In this document: in pieces, positions 18,082-26,811 of the stretch
How positions within the stretch are numbered: position 1 is the first letter of the stretch
Layout of the letters: each line of letters begins with the position of its first letter
From: Nannocystis pusilla
Lineage (GTDB): Bacteria; Myxococcota_A; Polyangia; Nannocystales; Nannocystaceae
Assembly (NCBI RefSeq): GCF_020073745.1
Contig: NZ_JAIRAU010000019.1
Coordinates: forward strand, 62,001 to 126,000
Direction: 5' to 3'
Length of the DNA: 64,000 bases
Program-made: the position numbers and the translations under genes
Notes under the pieces: model-generated
Database searches by the model: none
The model's input: the letters and a program-made list of their open reading frames with translations, nothing else
Told to the model about the DNA's origin: nothing

Positions 18082-20730
18082 TCACTGCGTCGGACGGTGC
18101 GCTCGTTTGCCCGGACGTCGGGGCGCGGCCAACCACGCGTCGAGCTCGGCCAGCGAATTGCTGGTCCTGGCATCGGCCGCGAGGGCCGGCCGCGCCGCGC
18201 GGGCCAGCTCGAGCGCGCGGCGCGACTGCCCCAGGTCCGCGACGACCTTGGCCAGCGAGAACTGCACCTCGGCCCGCGTGGTCGGGTCGCCGGAGGCGCT
18301 GCGCGTGAGCGCCTCCGCGAGCGCGGCGTGGGCCGGCTCGAGCTCACCGCGGGCGTGGTGCACCGCGCCGAGCAGGGACAGCGGCTCCACCAGCAGCGGG
18401 CTGTCCGCGCCGTGGACCCGGCGATACACCGCGAGCGCCTGCTCGCACGCCGAGGCGGCGCGCTCGAACTCCGACAGCGTCGACAACACCCGGCAACGGA
18501 CGAGCTGCGCCTCGCCGCTCTCCAGGTGCTCGGCCCCGAGGGACGCCTCGAGGTCGGCGGCGGCCCGGTCGGCCTTGTCGAGCGCGAGGCGTCCGAGGCG
18601 CTCGCGCTCGCCGGGTGCGTCTGCCGCCCTGGCCTGGTCGAGGACCCCGCTGGCCCAATCTCGCAAATAGGACGCGGTCAGCACGTGGTGCTCCCCGTGC
18701 AGCCGGACCGCCATCTCGTGGGCGCGCCGCTGGTAGTCCTCGCCGGCCTCCCACGCGCCCAGCTTCTGCGCGCAAGCGCCGAGCAAGCTCAAGGTCCCCA
18801 CGATCGCGTCGTGATCACCGACCAGCGTCCGGTCCCACACCGCGAGGGCGCGCTCGAGCCGGTCGCGCGCCCCGGCGGCGTCTTGCTTGTAGAGCAGCGC
18901 CTGCGCCTCGACCCGCAACAGCGAGGCCGCGAGGACCGGCATCTGCAGCCGCTCGACGATCGGCCGCGCTCGCGCCGCGTACACCAGCGCCGCGTCGGGC
19001 TCCTCGAACCCGACGCCGACCACCATGACCAGGTTCCCGAGCACCTGCGCCCGGCGGATGTCGTCGCCGGACGCCTCGGCGAGCTCCGCCGCGGCCTCGA
19101 GCCGCGCCCGCGTCCCCGCGAGATCACCTGACTGCAAGAGCAGGTCGGCCTCGTCGTTCAGCGCCGCGGCCTCGAGCGGCAGGTAGCCCACCCGCCGCGC
19201 CGTCGCCTGCACCGCCCGCACCGACGCCAGCGCGGCGTCGAATCGAGCCTCGTCTTCGGCCATGGCGAGGGCCGCGCGGAGCTCCTTGCGCGCGCGCGCG
19301 ACCTCCTCGCGCACCGCCGGATCGGGGCTCGGCAACAGCGTGATCGGGACATCGGCCGCGCACCGCTCCGGCGACTTGAGGCCGTACGACAGCCACTCGA
19401 GCTGCTGCAGGACGGAGCGCTCCACATCCCCCGTCCTGGTGAAGTACTCCGCGAACTCGCCGAACCCCTCCTCGAGGCACGCGATCCGGCGCGCCGCGAT
19501 CGCCCGGTCCTCGCTCCCGTCGCGACAGAGCTCCGTGCGCATCTCGACCCAGCGGCGCGCGTGCTCGTCGAGGCGGGCCTCCAGTCGCTCGCTCAGGAGC
19601 TCGCCCCGCGCGAGGCCGCTGCGGATCACGGCCTCGCGCAGTCGTTGCTTCTGCGCCGGGTTCCACAGCCCGTCCATGCGCACCCGCGGCTCGTCGCATG
19701 GATCGCTCGCGGCGACGACCGGCGGCTGCGGTGCTCCGGGGATCGCCCACGCCAGCACCAGCACGACGACCGCCGCGAACGCGAGGAGCCCGGCGACGCG
19801 CGGCCAGCGGCGCTCGGTCGCGCGCGCCAGCGCCACCACGAGCGCGTCCATCGACGGGTAGCGGTCGGCCGGCTGCACGGCGAGGCCGCGGCGGACGATC
19901 TTCTCGAGCCGGCGTGGCACCCGCCCGAGGCACTCCTTCAGGGTCAGGCAGAACGCGTATTGATCGCTCGCCGCCGTCGGCTCGCCGCCCGCACGCAGCT
20001 CGGGCGCCATGTAGCCCGGCGTACCGGCCCTCCCGCTCTCGGGGCTGGTCGGCCAGAGCGGCGCGCTCGGATCCGTCGTCGCCCGGGCCAGCCCGAAGTC
20101 GGTCACCTGCACGCTGCCGTCCTCGCCGACCAGGATGTTGTCCGGCTTGACGTCGCGGTGGAGCACGCCGGCCCGGTGCGAGGCCGCGAGGCCGCGAGCC
20201 GCTCCCAGACACAGCGTCGCGACCTCGCGCCAGTCGGGCCGCTTGCGCGCGCAGTGCTGCCGCAGGGTGCTGCCGCGGACGAGCGCCATCGCCACGAACA
20301 GCTCGTCGCCCGACTCGCCGGCGTCGAACACGGTGAGGACGTTGGGGTGCGACAGCCGGGCCATCGCTCGCGCCTCGCGCAGCAGCCGCTCGCGATCGGC
20401 CGGGCGGACATCGAGCGCGTGGATGAGCTTGACCGCGACCTCGCGGTCGAGGACCGGGTCGTGGGCGCGATAGACGAGCCCCATCCCGCCCGAGCCGAGG
20501 AGATCGGCGAGGGTGTAACGACCGATCACCACGCCGGTCATGGGGTCTGCGCTGCGGTCGTCCTCGACCCGGACGCCCACCTGACTGCGCGCCAGCCCGG
20601 CGAGCAGCACCCGACAATCCGTACACGCCTCGAGGTGAGCGTCGACGGCGGCGCGCTCGGCCGCGCCAAGATCGCCCTCGAGATACGCCGAGATTGTCTC
20701 TTCTTCCGGACAGCCGTCCAACGCGCGCAA
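18082..20730 (-). CDS. Anti-sigma zinc-finger / Ser-Thr kinase / TPR fusion protein
   Basis: An 882-residue protein. Residues 1-45 form a zf-HC2-like anti-sigma zinc finger (Cys7, then HLEACTDC giving His32, Cys36, Cys39). The kinase domain follows: GSGGMGLV (79-86), Lys101, HRDVKPDN (Asp193), DFG 211-213, MAPE 241-244. A transmembrane helix (about 313-334, GLLAFAAVVVLVLAWAI) leads to a Cys-containing segment and then TPR-type helical repeats (ALERALAVWDR..., ACEQALAVYRRVHG) to the end. It is divergently transcribed from a sigma-70 factor 88 bases away, so it may sequester or phosphorylate that factor; this is inference from layout. Confidence 0.92.
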   Translation of the reverse strand: MRALDGCPEEETISAYLEGDLGAAERAAVDAHLEACTDCRVLLAGLARSQVGVRVEDDRSADPMTGVVIGRYTLADLLGSGGMGLVYRAHDPVLDREVAVKLIHALDVRPADRERLLREARAMARLSHPNVLTVFDAGESGDELFVAMALVRGSTLRQHCARKRPDWREVATLCLGAARGLAASHRAGVLHRDVKPDNILVGEDGSVQVTDFGLARATTDPSAPLWPTSPESGRAGTPGYMAPELRAGGEPTAASDQYAFCLTLKECLGRVPRRLEKIVRRGLAVQPADRYPSMDALVVALARATERRWPRVAGLLAFAAVVVLVLAWAIPGAPQPPVVAASDPCDEPRVRMDGLWNPAQKQRLREAVIRSGLARGELLSERLEARLDEHARRWVEMRTELCRDGSEDRAIAARRIACLEEGFGEFAEYFTRTGDVERSVLQQLEWLSYGLKSPERCAADVPITLLPSPDPAVREEVARARKELRAALAMAEDEARFDAALASVRAVQATARRVGYLPLEAAALNDEADLLLQSGDLAGTRARLEAAAELAEASGDDIRRAQVLGNLVMVVGVGFEEPDAALVYAARARPIVERLQMPVLAASLLRVEAQALLYKQDAAGARDRLERALAVWDRTLVGDHDAIVGTLSLLGACAQKLGAWEAGEDYQRRAHEMAVRLHGEHHVLTASYLRDWASGVLDQARAADAPGERERLGRLALDKADRAAADLEASLGAEHLESGEAQLVRCRVLSTLSEFERAASACEQALAVYRRVHGADSPLLVEPLSLLGAVHHARGELEPAHAALAEALTRSASGDPTTRAEVQFSLAKVVADLGQSRRALELARAARPALAADARTSNSLAELDAWLAAPRRPGKRAHRPTQ

Positions 20731-20778
20731 TGTCGTCGAGGTCGACGCGGGGAGTCAACCGCCGCCGATGCCGCGCTG

Positions 20779-20808
20779 TTGACCCGTGTGAAGTCGGAGA
20801 TCTAGCAT
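20779..20808 (+). promoter_or_regulatory. Promoter of the sigma-factor gene
   Basis: TTGACC (20779-20784) and TAGCAT (20803-20808) are separated by 18 bases, close to a housekeeping -35/-10 pair. The GTG start follows only 10 bases later, so the transcript would be leaderless or nearly so. Confidence 0.55.
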
Positions 20809-20818
20809 CGCCACACCC

Positions 20819-21622
20819 GTGAACGACCTGGTCGACTCGGTTCTCGAGCAGGCGCGCGTCGCGTGGCCGGCCGTGACGTGGCAGCGAGAGGACGTCGCGC
20901 GCCGCCTGGCCGGCGTGGACCCCGAGCTCTGGTCCGACCCGGCGGCCGCGGACCGCCGCGCCGAGCTCCTCCTCGCGTGGGCCTGCTTGCTCGGCGACCG
21001 CGACGCCATCCGCCACGCCGAGGTCCGCTACGTCCGCGACGTGCTGCCGAACCTGCGCGCGGTCGACCTCGCGGGGGCCGAGCTCGACGAGGTGGTCCAG
21101 ACCCTGCGCGTCGCCCTGTTCGTCGGCCCGCCCGGCGGTGAGCCGAAGCTCGCCCGCTACTCGGGGCGCGGCGCGCTGGGAGGCTTCGTGCGGACCGTCG
21201 CGGTCAGGCTCGCGCTCGATCGCAAGCGCGCGCGGCAACCCCCCGACCTCGGCGAGCTGGCCCGCCGGCTCATCACACCGCTGAGCGATCCGGACGTCGA
21301 CTATCAGAAGGAGCTCTACACCACGCGCTTCACCGAGGCGCTGGAGGCCGCGTGGGCGCGGCTGCCGATGGCCGAGCGACTGCTCCTCCGCTACCACCTG
21401 CTCGATCGCGTCGGCATCGACGAGCTCGCGGTCATCTACCGGATCCATCGCTCGACGGCGGCGCGCCGCTGCGCGTCGGCCCGCCAGCGACTGGTCGCAG
21501 GCACGCGCGCCGAACTCGGTCGTGCCATTGGGGTGAGCACGCGCACGGTCGACAGCATCCTGCGCCTCATCGCCACCCGGCTGGACGCCGGCGAAGAGCC
21601 GCTCCCCGTCGAACCGGCCTGA
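20819..21622 (+). CDS. RNA polymerase sigma-70 factor, Myxococcales-type family
   Basis: A 267-residue protein. The N-terminal half is characteristic of the myxobacterial sigma family modelled as TIGR03001 (VRYVRDVLPNLRAVDL, RYSGRGALGGFVRTVAVRLALDRKR). The C-terminal region 4 has LPMAERLLLRYHLLDRVGID and ELAVIYRIHRSTAARRCASA, a sigma region 4.2 helix-turn-helix. It starts with GTG. The gene is divergent from the zinc-finger kinase and is followed by a strong terminator, so it is probably monocistronic. Confidence 0.9.
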   Translation: MNDLVDSVLEQARVAWPAVTWQREDVARRLAGVDPELWSDPAAADRRAELLLAWACLLGDRDAIRHAEVRYVRDVLPNLRAVDLAGAELDEVVQTLRVALFVGPPGGEPKLARYSGRGALGGFVRTVAVRLALDRKRARQPPDLGELARRLITPLSDPDVDYQKELYTTRFTEALEAAWARLPMAERLLLRYHLLDRVGIDELAVIYRIHRSTAARRCASARQRLVAGTRAELGRAIGVSTRTVDSILRLIATRLDAGEEPLPVEPA

Positions 21623-21632
21623 TTCGGACCGC

Positions 21633-21662
21633 GCGCGAGCCAATGCTCGCGCCTGATTTTTT
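21633..21662 (+). terminator. Intrinsic terminator after the sigma-factor gene
   Basis: GCGCGAGC (21633-21640) and GCTCGCGC (21645-21652) form a perfect 8-bp stem around CAAT, followed by CTGA and six T residues. It is the clearest Rho-independent terminator in the window, 10 bases past the sigma stop. Confidence 0.8.
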
Positions 21663-21726
21663 CGCCGCGACCACGGAGGGAGGGCTCCGTCTGGTCCGCG
21701 AACCAATCCCCACGAAGGCCACCCTC

Positions 21727-22173
21727 ATGCGTATCACTTTGCTCTCGTTGCTCGCCCTCTCCTTCCTCAGCTCCCTGCCGGCCTGCGGCGAAGACGGCGG
21801 CGACACCAACTCCGGCACCGAAAGCGACGGTGACGCTGACAGCAACGGCGGCGGCGGCGAAGGCTGCGACAAGACCATCACCGAATGCCCCCTCGCCGAC
21901 CTCTCGGAGGAGCAGCAGGTCACCTACTGCGAGACGCTCGCGGCCGCGATCGACGACGAGCCCGGCACGCAGTACACGTGCGACAGCGACGGCACGTTCC
22001 TGACGGTCAACACGACCGACGCGTGCATCGCCAACGAGGTCTCGGCGGACTGCCCGATCACCGTCGGCGAGCTCATCGACTGCTACAAGGCGGCCAAGGT
22101 GGACGCCTGCGCCGCCTTCGCGGAGGATGGCACCTGCGGTCCCATCTTCAGCCAGAGCGCGTCCTGCGTGTGA
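21727..22173 (+). CDS. Small cysteine-rich lipoprotein
   Basis: A 148-residue protein with a lipoprotein signal (MRITLLSLLALSFLSSLPAC, acylated Cys20), an acidic Gly/Asp/Ser linker (about 21-45) and a mature domain with about ten cysteines. The latter are probably paired in disulfides (CDKTITECPL..., YTCDSDGTF..., ELIDCYKAAKVDAC...). This is a common type of myxobacterial surface lipoprotein; function unknown. GAAGG precedes the ATG at a usable distance. Confidence 0.8.
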   Translation: MRITLLSLLALSFLSSLPACGEDGGDTNSGTESDGDADSNGGGGEGCDKTITECPLADLSEEQQVTYCETLAAAIDDEPGTQYTCDSDGTFLTVNTTDACIANEVSADCPITVGELIDCYKAAKVDACAAFAEDGTCGPIFSQSASCV

Positions 22174-22459
22174 TCGTCGCCTCTGCGATCGCTGCGAGCG
22201 TCGGACATCACGGACATCGCGGGCCGTCGTCATGACGCTCGCTGTGAAATGGGGCACCACGCGTGTGTCGTCGTGGAGCTCCGCCCGGGTTCGGGTGCCT
22301 CGCCGGCGCGGCGGCGTCCACCTCGCCTCGGTGCCCGATGCCGCTGGCTGCTCGCCGGCCGCGCCGACTCCGCTGCGCCGCACCCCGAATGAGCGGCCGG
22401 CGACGGCGCCGCCGCTTGCCCGACGTTGCCGCCCCGGCACCCTCCCGCACGCTGCCGTC

Positions 22460-23086
22460 ATGTCCCGTCCTTCGCTCCGCACCTCCTGTTCCTCCGCAGC
22501 GCGCCTCGCATCGGCTGCGGCCTGCCTGCTCGTCATGGCCCCCGACGCCGCCACGGCCACCGCACCGCTCGCTGGCCCCGTGCCGACCGGGTTCTGCGGC
22601 ACCACGCTCACGCCCCTCGCCGAACTCCTCCAGGACCTCGGGTACAGCATCAGCTTCGACGGGTCCGGCTTTTCGGCGACCGGCGGCGCGAGCGACCTCC
22701 GCTGCATCTGCATCGAGGGCCAGGTGGTGATCGAGCTCGCCGAGCGCGACGCGATCATCAGTGTCACGATCACCCGCGAGCGCGAGCGCCTCGAGCTCGA
22801 GATCGTCGCTCAATTCCCCGGGCTCGGCAGCATTCGGCACACCTCGCGCCTCGACGGCTCGCGCACCTTCGCCGCCGAGACCGCCGACGCCGCCGCGTTC
22901 GTCGAGCTCGACCGCGCCGGCGAGGTCGTGGCCGTCGATGGCGACGCCGCGCTCGTGAACAGCCGCTTCGCGCCGGTCCTGGCCGCTTCCACGGCCTGGA
23001 ACGACGCGCACCGGATGGCGCGAGCTCTGGCCGACATGCCGGCGCCGGATCTCGATCCGACGGCCGCGGTCCCGAGCCCGCGTTGA
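22460..23086 (+). CDS. Exported protein of unknown function
   Basis: A 208-residue protein with a signal sequence (SAARLASAAACLLVMAPDAATATA). The mature part has Cys pairs (TGFCGTTL, LRCICIEGQ) and two amphipathic beta-rich stretches (VVIELAERDAIISVTITRERE). I do not recognise a family. The frame is open further upstream, but that part is non-coding in character, and the signal peptide fixes the start at 22460. Confidence 0.62.
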   Translation: MSRPSLRTSCSSAARLASAAACLLVMAPDAATATAPLAGPVPTGFCGTTLTPLAELLQDLGYSISFDGSGFSATGGASDLRCICIEGQVVIELAERDAIISVTITRERERLELEIVAQFPGLGSIRHTSRLDGSRTFAAETADAAAFVELDRAGEVVAVDGDAALVNSRFAPVLAASTAWNDAHRMARALADMPAPDLDPTAAVPSPR

Positions 23087-23123
23087 GTCGCGCCGCTTTC
23101 ACCCGCGAGTCGGGGGTGACGGG

Positions 23124-23660
23124 TCACATGCCGAGCGTGATCGCCGGCGCATCGGTCTCCGACCGCACGTCGCGCGCCGTCACGCCGAGATCCGCGGCGA
23201 GACTCCGGGCGAGCTCGAGCGCCTTGGCGAAGCTGCCGAAGGCAGCGACCCGCGTCCGGTCGACGTCGCCTCCGGGGCGGCGCAGCGGCTGGCTGTAGAG
23301 AAGCTCGATCGGGTAGCGCGTGCCATACCTGCTGACGATCGGCAGGTCGACGATCACCTCGGCGACGACGGAGGCCGAGCGGTCGACGATCCCACGCAGC
23401 GTGATCGCCGGCAGGCCCGGCGTCGCCGCCAGCACCCACGCGACGCGCACGCTCCTGCTCGCCCGGTCGAGCTCGCAGCGACGGCGCAGCGCGACGCCGG
23501 CGACGGCGCCGGCGACCGACACGACGAACTGCAACAGATCGATCCGATACGGATCGATACAGGCGACGCCGACGATCGGCCAGCAGACCAACGCGACCAA
23601 CCAGAGCCCCGGCCAGAACTCGTCGTACACGATCCGGTCGCCTCGTACCGCGCGCCACAT
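23124..23660 (-). CDS. Membrane protein of unknown function
   Basis: A 178-residue protein with two predicted transmembrane helices close together (GLWLVALVCWPIVGVACI and LLQFVVSVAGAVAGVAL), followed by a soluble part (SVRVAWVLAATPGLPAITLRGIVDRS...). The layout, two helices plus a beta-rich domain, resembles PH-like membrane proteins, but no motif settles this. Start 23660 (MWRAVRGDR) is chosen because upstream sequence in frame is Arg/Ser-rich. Its 3' end faces the previous gene. Confidence 0.6.
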   Translation of the reverse strand: MWRAVRGDRIVYDEFWPGLWLVALVCWPIVGVACIDPYRIDLLQFVVSVAGAVAGVALRRRCELDRASRSVRVAWVLAATPGLPAITLRGIVDRSASVVAEVIVDLPIVSRYGTRYPIELLYSQPLRRPGGDVDRTRVAAFGSFAKALELARSLAADLGVTARDVRSETDAPAITLGM

Positions 23661-24050
23661 GGACGGCAGGATATCATGGGCCGCTTCGCCGCCGATGGCG
23701 GTACCGCGCCTGCAAAATCCGCCGCCCGCGAAGAGGGCCAATGGCCGCGACCAGACCACCCGCGACCTCGAGGACGACCTCGAGCGCGCGCGGCGGGCCT
23801 GGTCGAATACGTCGTCCATCGAGCCGCCCGGTCCGTCCCATGGTGAGCGCTCGGCAGCAGAATGCGGTTCTTGCCCTCGCAGGGCTCGCGACTCATGACA
23901 CGTCCGCCTCGCCTCGCGCGCGAGCGCGGCTTACGCTCCTCGAGCGCGCTCGTCCTCGCCTGCCCTCGGCATTCTCCTCGGGCCGGGCGCTCGCACGACG
24001 GTCCCGGTACGCCGAGGCCCCCGCTCGCCTCGTTATAGGTCCTTCAGGAC
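23661..24050. other. Divergent intergenic region
   Basis: These 390 bases lie between a minus-strand membrane-protein gene and a plus-strand lipoprotein gene. The right end holds TATAGG (24035-24040) and the GTCC-TTCA-GGAC hairpin running into GGACATGTCC (24047-24056), whose ATG is the predicted lipoprotein start. No gene was recognised. Confidence 0.35.
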
Positions 24051-24410
24051 ATGTCCGCTCGACCATGTGCCGCAGCACCGCCACGGCGTCGCCGACGAGC
24101 CGCCCTCGTCGCCGGTCTGTGCGCCGTGGTCGCCTGCGGCCCCGAACCGGCCGAGCCGTCCGGCGAGTCGGGTGAGCCCGACGAGCCGGTGACCGAGCGG
24201 GCCTGCCCGGTCATCGCCAGGACTCGCCTCGTCGCCGCTCCCGACGAATTCGCCCCCGAGCTCGACGCCTATTACTCCCTCTACGTGTTTGGCGACGACC
24301 CCCTGTTCAGCTTCGACGCCCGCGACGACCGCTGCACCGGCGACGCCGGGCATGCGCGGTCAGTTCACCATCGACAAGCCGCTCGACTTCCACGCGGTGT
24401 GCCGTGCTAG
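24051..24410 (+). CDS. Short lipoprotein, possibly frameshifted
   Basis: A 119-residue product with an Arg-rich start, a lipobox (ALVAGLCAVVAC, Cys29), an acidic linker and a soluble part (RLVAAPDEFAPELDAYYSLY, FGDDPLFSFDARDDRC). The last 23 residues (GHARSVHHRQAARLPRGVPC) lose coding character. From about 24347 the +1 frame instead reads GMRGQFTIDKPLDFHAVC, which looks like a real continuation. A one-base indel near 24347 would explain both. The ATG lies inside a GGACATGTCC element. Confidence 0.5.
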   Translation: MSARPCAAAPPRRRRRAALVAGLCAVVACGPEPAEPSGESGEPDEPVTERACPVIARTRLVAAPDEFAPELDAYYSLYVFGDDPLFSFDARDDRCTGDAGHARSVHHRQAARLPRGVPC

Positions 24411-24419
24411 GCTCTCCGG

Positions 24420-25721
24420 ATGGCTTCGAACGTCTGCTTCGCGCACACTCGCCTGGGCTCCGCCGTCTTGCTGCTGTCTCTGGCCTGCGGGCCGAAGGCG
24501 GCCGACACCGAGCAGGCGACCGGCGACGCTGCGACGACCGACGACGCCGAGGGGACCACCGAGACGACGACCGGCGCGACGACCGGCGCGCCCACGGAGG
24601 CGACCACGACCGCGGGGATCGACGAGCCCTACGTCTACATGGACGAGGTCGTCGCGCTCGCCGCCCCCTCGCCGCGCAGCGGCTTCACGCTGGCGACGCT
24701 GCCCGGCGGGCGCGCGCTGTTGATCGGCGGCAACATCGTCCTCGGTCAGGGAGAGAACAAGAGCTTCGAGCAGGTCCCGGCGACGGAGGTGTTCACGGTC
24801 GACGGCGGCTTTTCGCCCGGGCCCGCGCTGCTCCACCCGCGCTCCTATCACAACAGCGCCCCCGCGCCGGACGGCGGCGTGCTCGTGCTCGGCGGGAGCA
24901 GCTCGACCGACTACACGGACGTCGACGTCTTCGAGATCGAGCACATCGCCGCCGACGGCGCGACGGTCGAGGTCGTCGGGTCGCTGACGGCCGGACGGAT
25001 CGCAGGGAAGACGATCGTCGAGCCCGGCGGGACGATCGTCGCGCTCGGCGACGACAGCCTGCTCGCCGAGCGCTTCGACCCGGCCACGGGCGTCACGACG
25101 CCGCTCCCGGTCGAGACGGAGTTCGGCTACTTCAGCCACTACATCGCCCCGCTGTTCGCGGCCGCCCGGCTCCCGAGCGGCGAGGTCCTCCTGTTCGGCG
25201 GCATCATTTCCAACGGCTCGGACGCGACCGCCTTCCCCAAGGGACCCGAGATCGCCGACCTCGACGCCGGCACGAGCCGCCAGATCACCGACGACGCCGC
25301 CGACGAGAGCCGCTTCGACCGCGAGGCCCTGCCCCTGCCCGACGGGGACATCCTGCTGCTCGGCCACGACGGCCACCTCTTCGAACCCGGCCCGTGGCTG
25401 GTCCGCTTCGACGTCGAGACGGAGACGATGATCCCGCTGCAGACGCTGGCGGACCCGGACGTCCGCTTCGACAAGACACCGCACGGCGTCCTGCTCGCCG
25501 ACGGCCGGGTGTGGATCGTCGGCGCGCCCGGCTCCTGGGAGGACCCGTTCACGCTCACGCAATTCTACGAGCCGACGACCAACACGCTCACCCCCGGCCC
25601 CGAGCTCCCCTCGCCGATCGTGGGAGGCGCGGCCGTCCGCCTCGACAGCGGCCCGGTGCTCCTGACCGGCTCTTCGCCGGCCGACCAGGACTGGACGCTC
25701 GTCGCCTTCCTGCTGAAATGA
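24420..25721 (+). CDS. Kelch/galactose-oxidase-like propeller lipoprotein
   Basis: A 433-residue lipoprotein (signal ending LLLSLAC, Cys23) with a Thr/Glu/Asp-rich linker to about residue 65. It then has repeated Kelch-type blades: ATLPGGRALLIGGN, APDGGVLVLGGSSSTD, LPSGEVLLFGGIISNG, LPDGDILLLGHDG, LADGRVWIVGAPG. The motif is L.DG.VL..GG. Such propellers bind partners or glycans at the cell surface; no catalytic residues were identified. TAGGCT lies 6 bases before the ATG, indicating a leaderless transcript. Confidence 0.87.
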   Translation: MASNVCFAHTRLGSAVLLLSLACGPKAADTEQATGDAATTDDAEGTTETTTGATTGAPTEATTTAGIDEPYVYMDEVVALAAPSPRSGFTLATLPGGRALLIGGNIVLGQGENKSFEQVPATEVFTVDGGFSPGPALLHPRSYHNSAPAPDGGVLVLGGSSSTDYTDVDVFEIEHIAADGATVEVVGSLTAGRIAGKTIVEPGGTIVALGDDSLLAERFDPATGVTTPLPVETEFGYFSHYIAPLFAAARLPSGEVLLFGGIISNGSDATAFPKGPEIADLDAGTSRQITDDAADESRFDREALPLPDGDILLLGHDGHLFEPGPWLVRFDVETETMIPLQTLADPDVRFDKTPHGVLLADGRVWIVGAPGSWEDPFTLTQFYEPTTNTLTPGPELPSPIVGGAAVRLDSGPVLLTGSSPADQDWTLVAFLLK

Positions 25722-25812
25722 GCCGGACGCAGACCAGAGCCAGGCGAGCGCGCATCGCCGGGACGAACACGGTCACGCGCCGCGATATTCCGCCGGGTGT
25801 GGTTCGTACCCG

Positions 25813-26616
25813 TCAATCATCGCCATCATCGTCGAGATCCTCGACCACGCCGCGGAGGCCGGCGGCGGCGAACGCCCGGCGCGACGCGGGGCCGGAATTG
25901 TTGCCGGTGAGGACGAGGCGCTGCAGCTGTCGCGCCTCCGGACAGGCGCCCAGGGCGATCAGCGCCGCCTCGCCGAGGTCGTTCTGCGACAGATCGAGGC
26001 GGCGCAGCGCGGGCGCGCGGCGGAGCAGCTCGCTCAGCTGCGCGCCGGGCTCGTCCCAGCTGGCGAGCGCGTGCGCCAGATTCAGCTCGCGCAGATGGGC
26101 GACGAACGGCGCCGCGAACAGCAGCTGCGGGCTCTCGAGCCAGACCATCGGACCCGGCGAATAGGGGTTGTCGTCCGAGAAGAACGACATGTCGAGATTG
26201 ACAACTCCCCGCAGCTCGGCGGCCTGGAACACGCGCTCTTGCTCGGTGCGAGCGTCGGGCGTGACGTCGTCGTACTCGTCGCCGAGGATGTCGTGCGCGT
26301 CGCCCTCGCGCTGCGTCAGCGGACGGAAATCGTCGAAGTGCGTCATGGCCCAGCGGTCGCTGAGCAGCAGCGTGTTCGCCAGCGCGGCCTCCGGCAGGCT
26401 GCCCCGGGCGGCCAGCCGGTACGTCCACTGCAGCGGCAGCAGGCGCGGCACCTCGGCGGGCCATTTGGCCAGCTCGGGGCCCAGCGCTTCAGCCCAGGGC
26501 CCGAGCTCCTCGCCGGCCGCGCGCCGGGCCTCCAGCGCCGCGGTCAGCTCGTCCCACGCGGCCTCGCTCGGCGCTCCGCGGACCAGCGCGAATTCGCGTC
26601 CCCTCGTCGACGGCAT
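25813..26616 (-). CDS. Leucine-rich-repeat protein
   Basis: A 267-residue protein. The N-terminal part (WDELTAALEARRAAGEELG) is helical. The C-terminal third carries RNI-type leucine-rich repeats (HLRELNLAHALAS, ALRRLDLSQNDLGEAALIAL, QLQRLVLTGNNSGPASRRAF). Such proteins are abundant in myxobacteria and probably mediate protein contacts. No signal peptide is present, so it is probably cytoplasmic. It ends in an acidic tail. Confidence 0.82.
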   Translation of the reverse strand: MPSTRGREFALVRGAPSEAAWDELTAALEARRAAGEELGPWAEALGPELAKWPAEVPRLLPLQWTYRLAARGSLPEAALANTLLLSDRWAMTHFDDFRPLTQREGDAHDILGDEYDDVTPDARTEQERVFQAAELRGVVNLDMSFFSDDNPYSPGPMVWLESPQLLFAAPFVAHLRELNLAHALASWDEPGAQLSELLRRAPALRRLDLSQNDLGEAALIALGACPEARQLQRLVLTGNNSGPASRRAFAAAGLRGVVEDLDDDGDD

Positions 26617-26682
26617 GGCGCACGCTGCTAGCAGCCACGCCCGCCGTCAACACCGGCATACTCGACCGAGGTCCGCGCGCCG

Positions 26683-26811
26683 ATGACAACCTCCTCCCTC
26701 GAGTCCCTGCTCGCCGACATCCTCGTGGTGCTCGGCGTCCTCGCGCTCTCGCTGACCGTGTACGCGATCGCCATCGAACCATGGCTGGCGGAGATCGAGG
26801 TGCTGCATTGA
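26683..26811 (+). CDS. 42-residue single-pass membrane protein
   Basis: MTTSSLESLLADILVVLGVL is followed by ALSLTVYAIAIEPWLAEIEV and LH: one predicted transmembrane helix with a short acidic tail. Its stop overlaps the proposed TTG start of the next membrane-protein gene (TTGA), and the end of this gene supplies the GAGG ribosome-binding sequence for it. That coupling, and the hydrophobicity pattern, argue it is real although it is short. Confidence 0.55.
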   Translation: MTTSSLESLLADILVVLGVLALSLTVYAIAIEPWLAEIEVLH

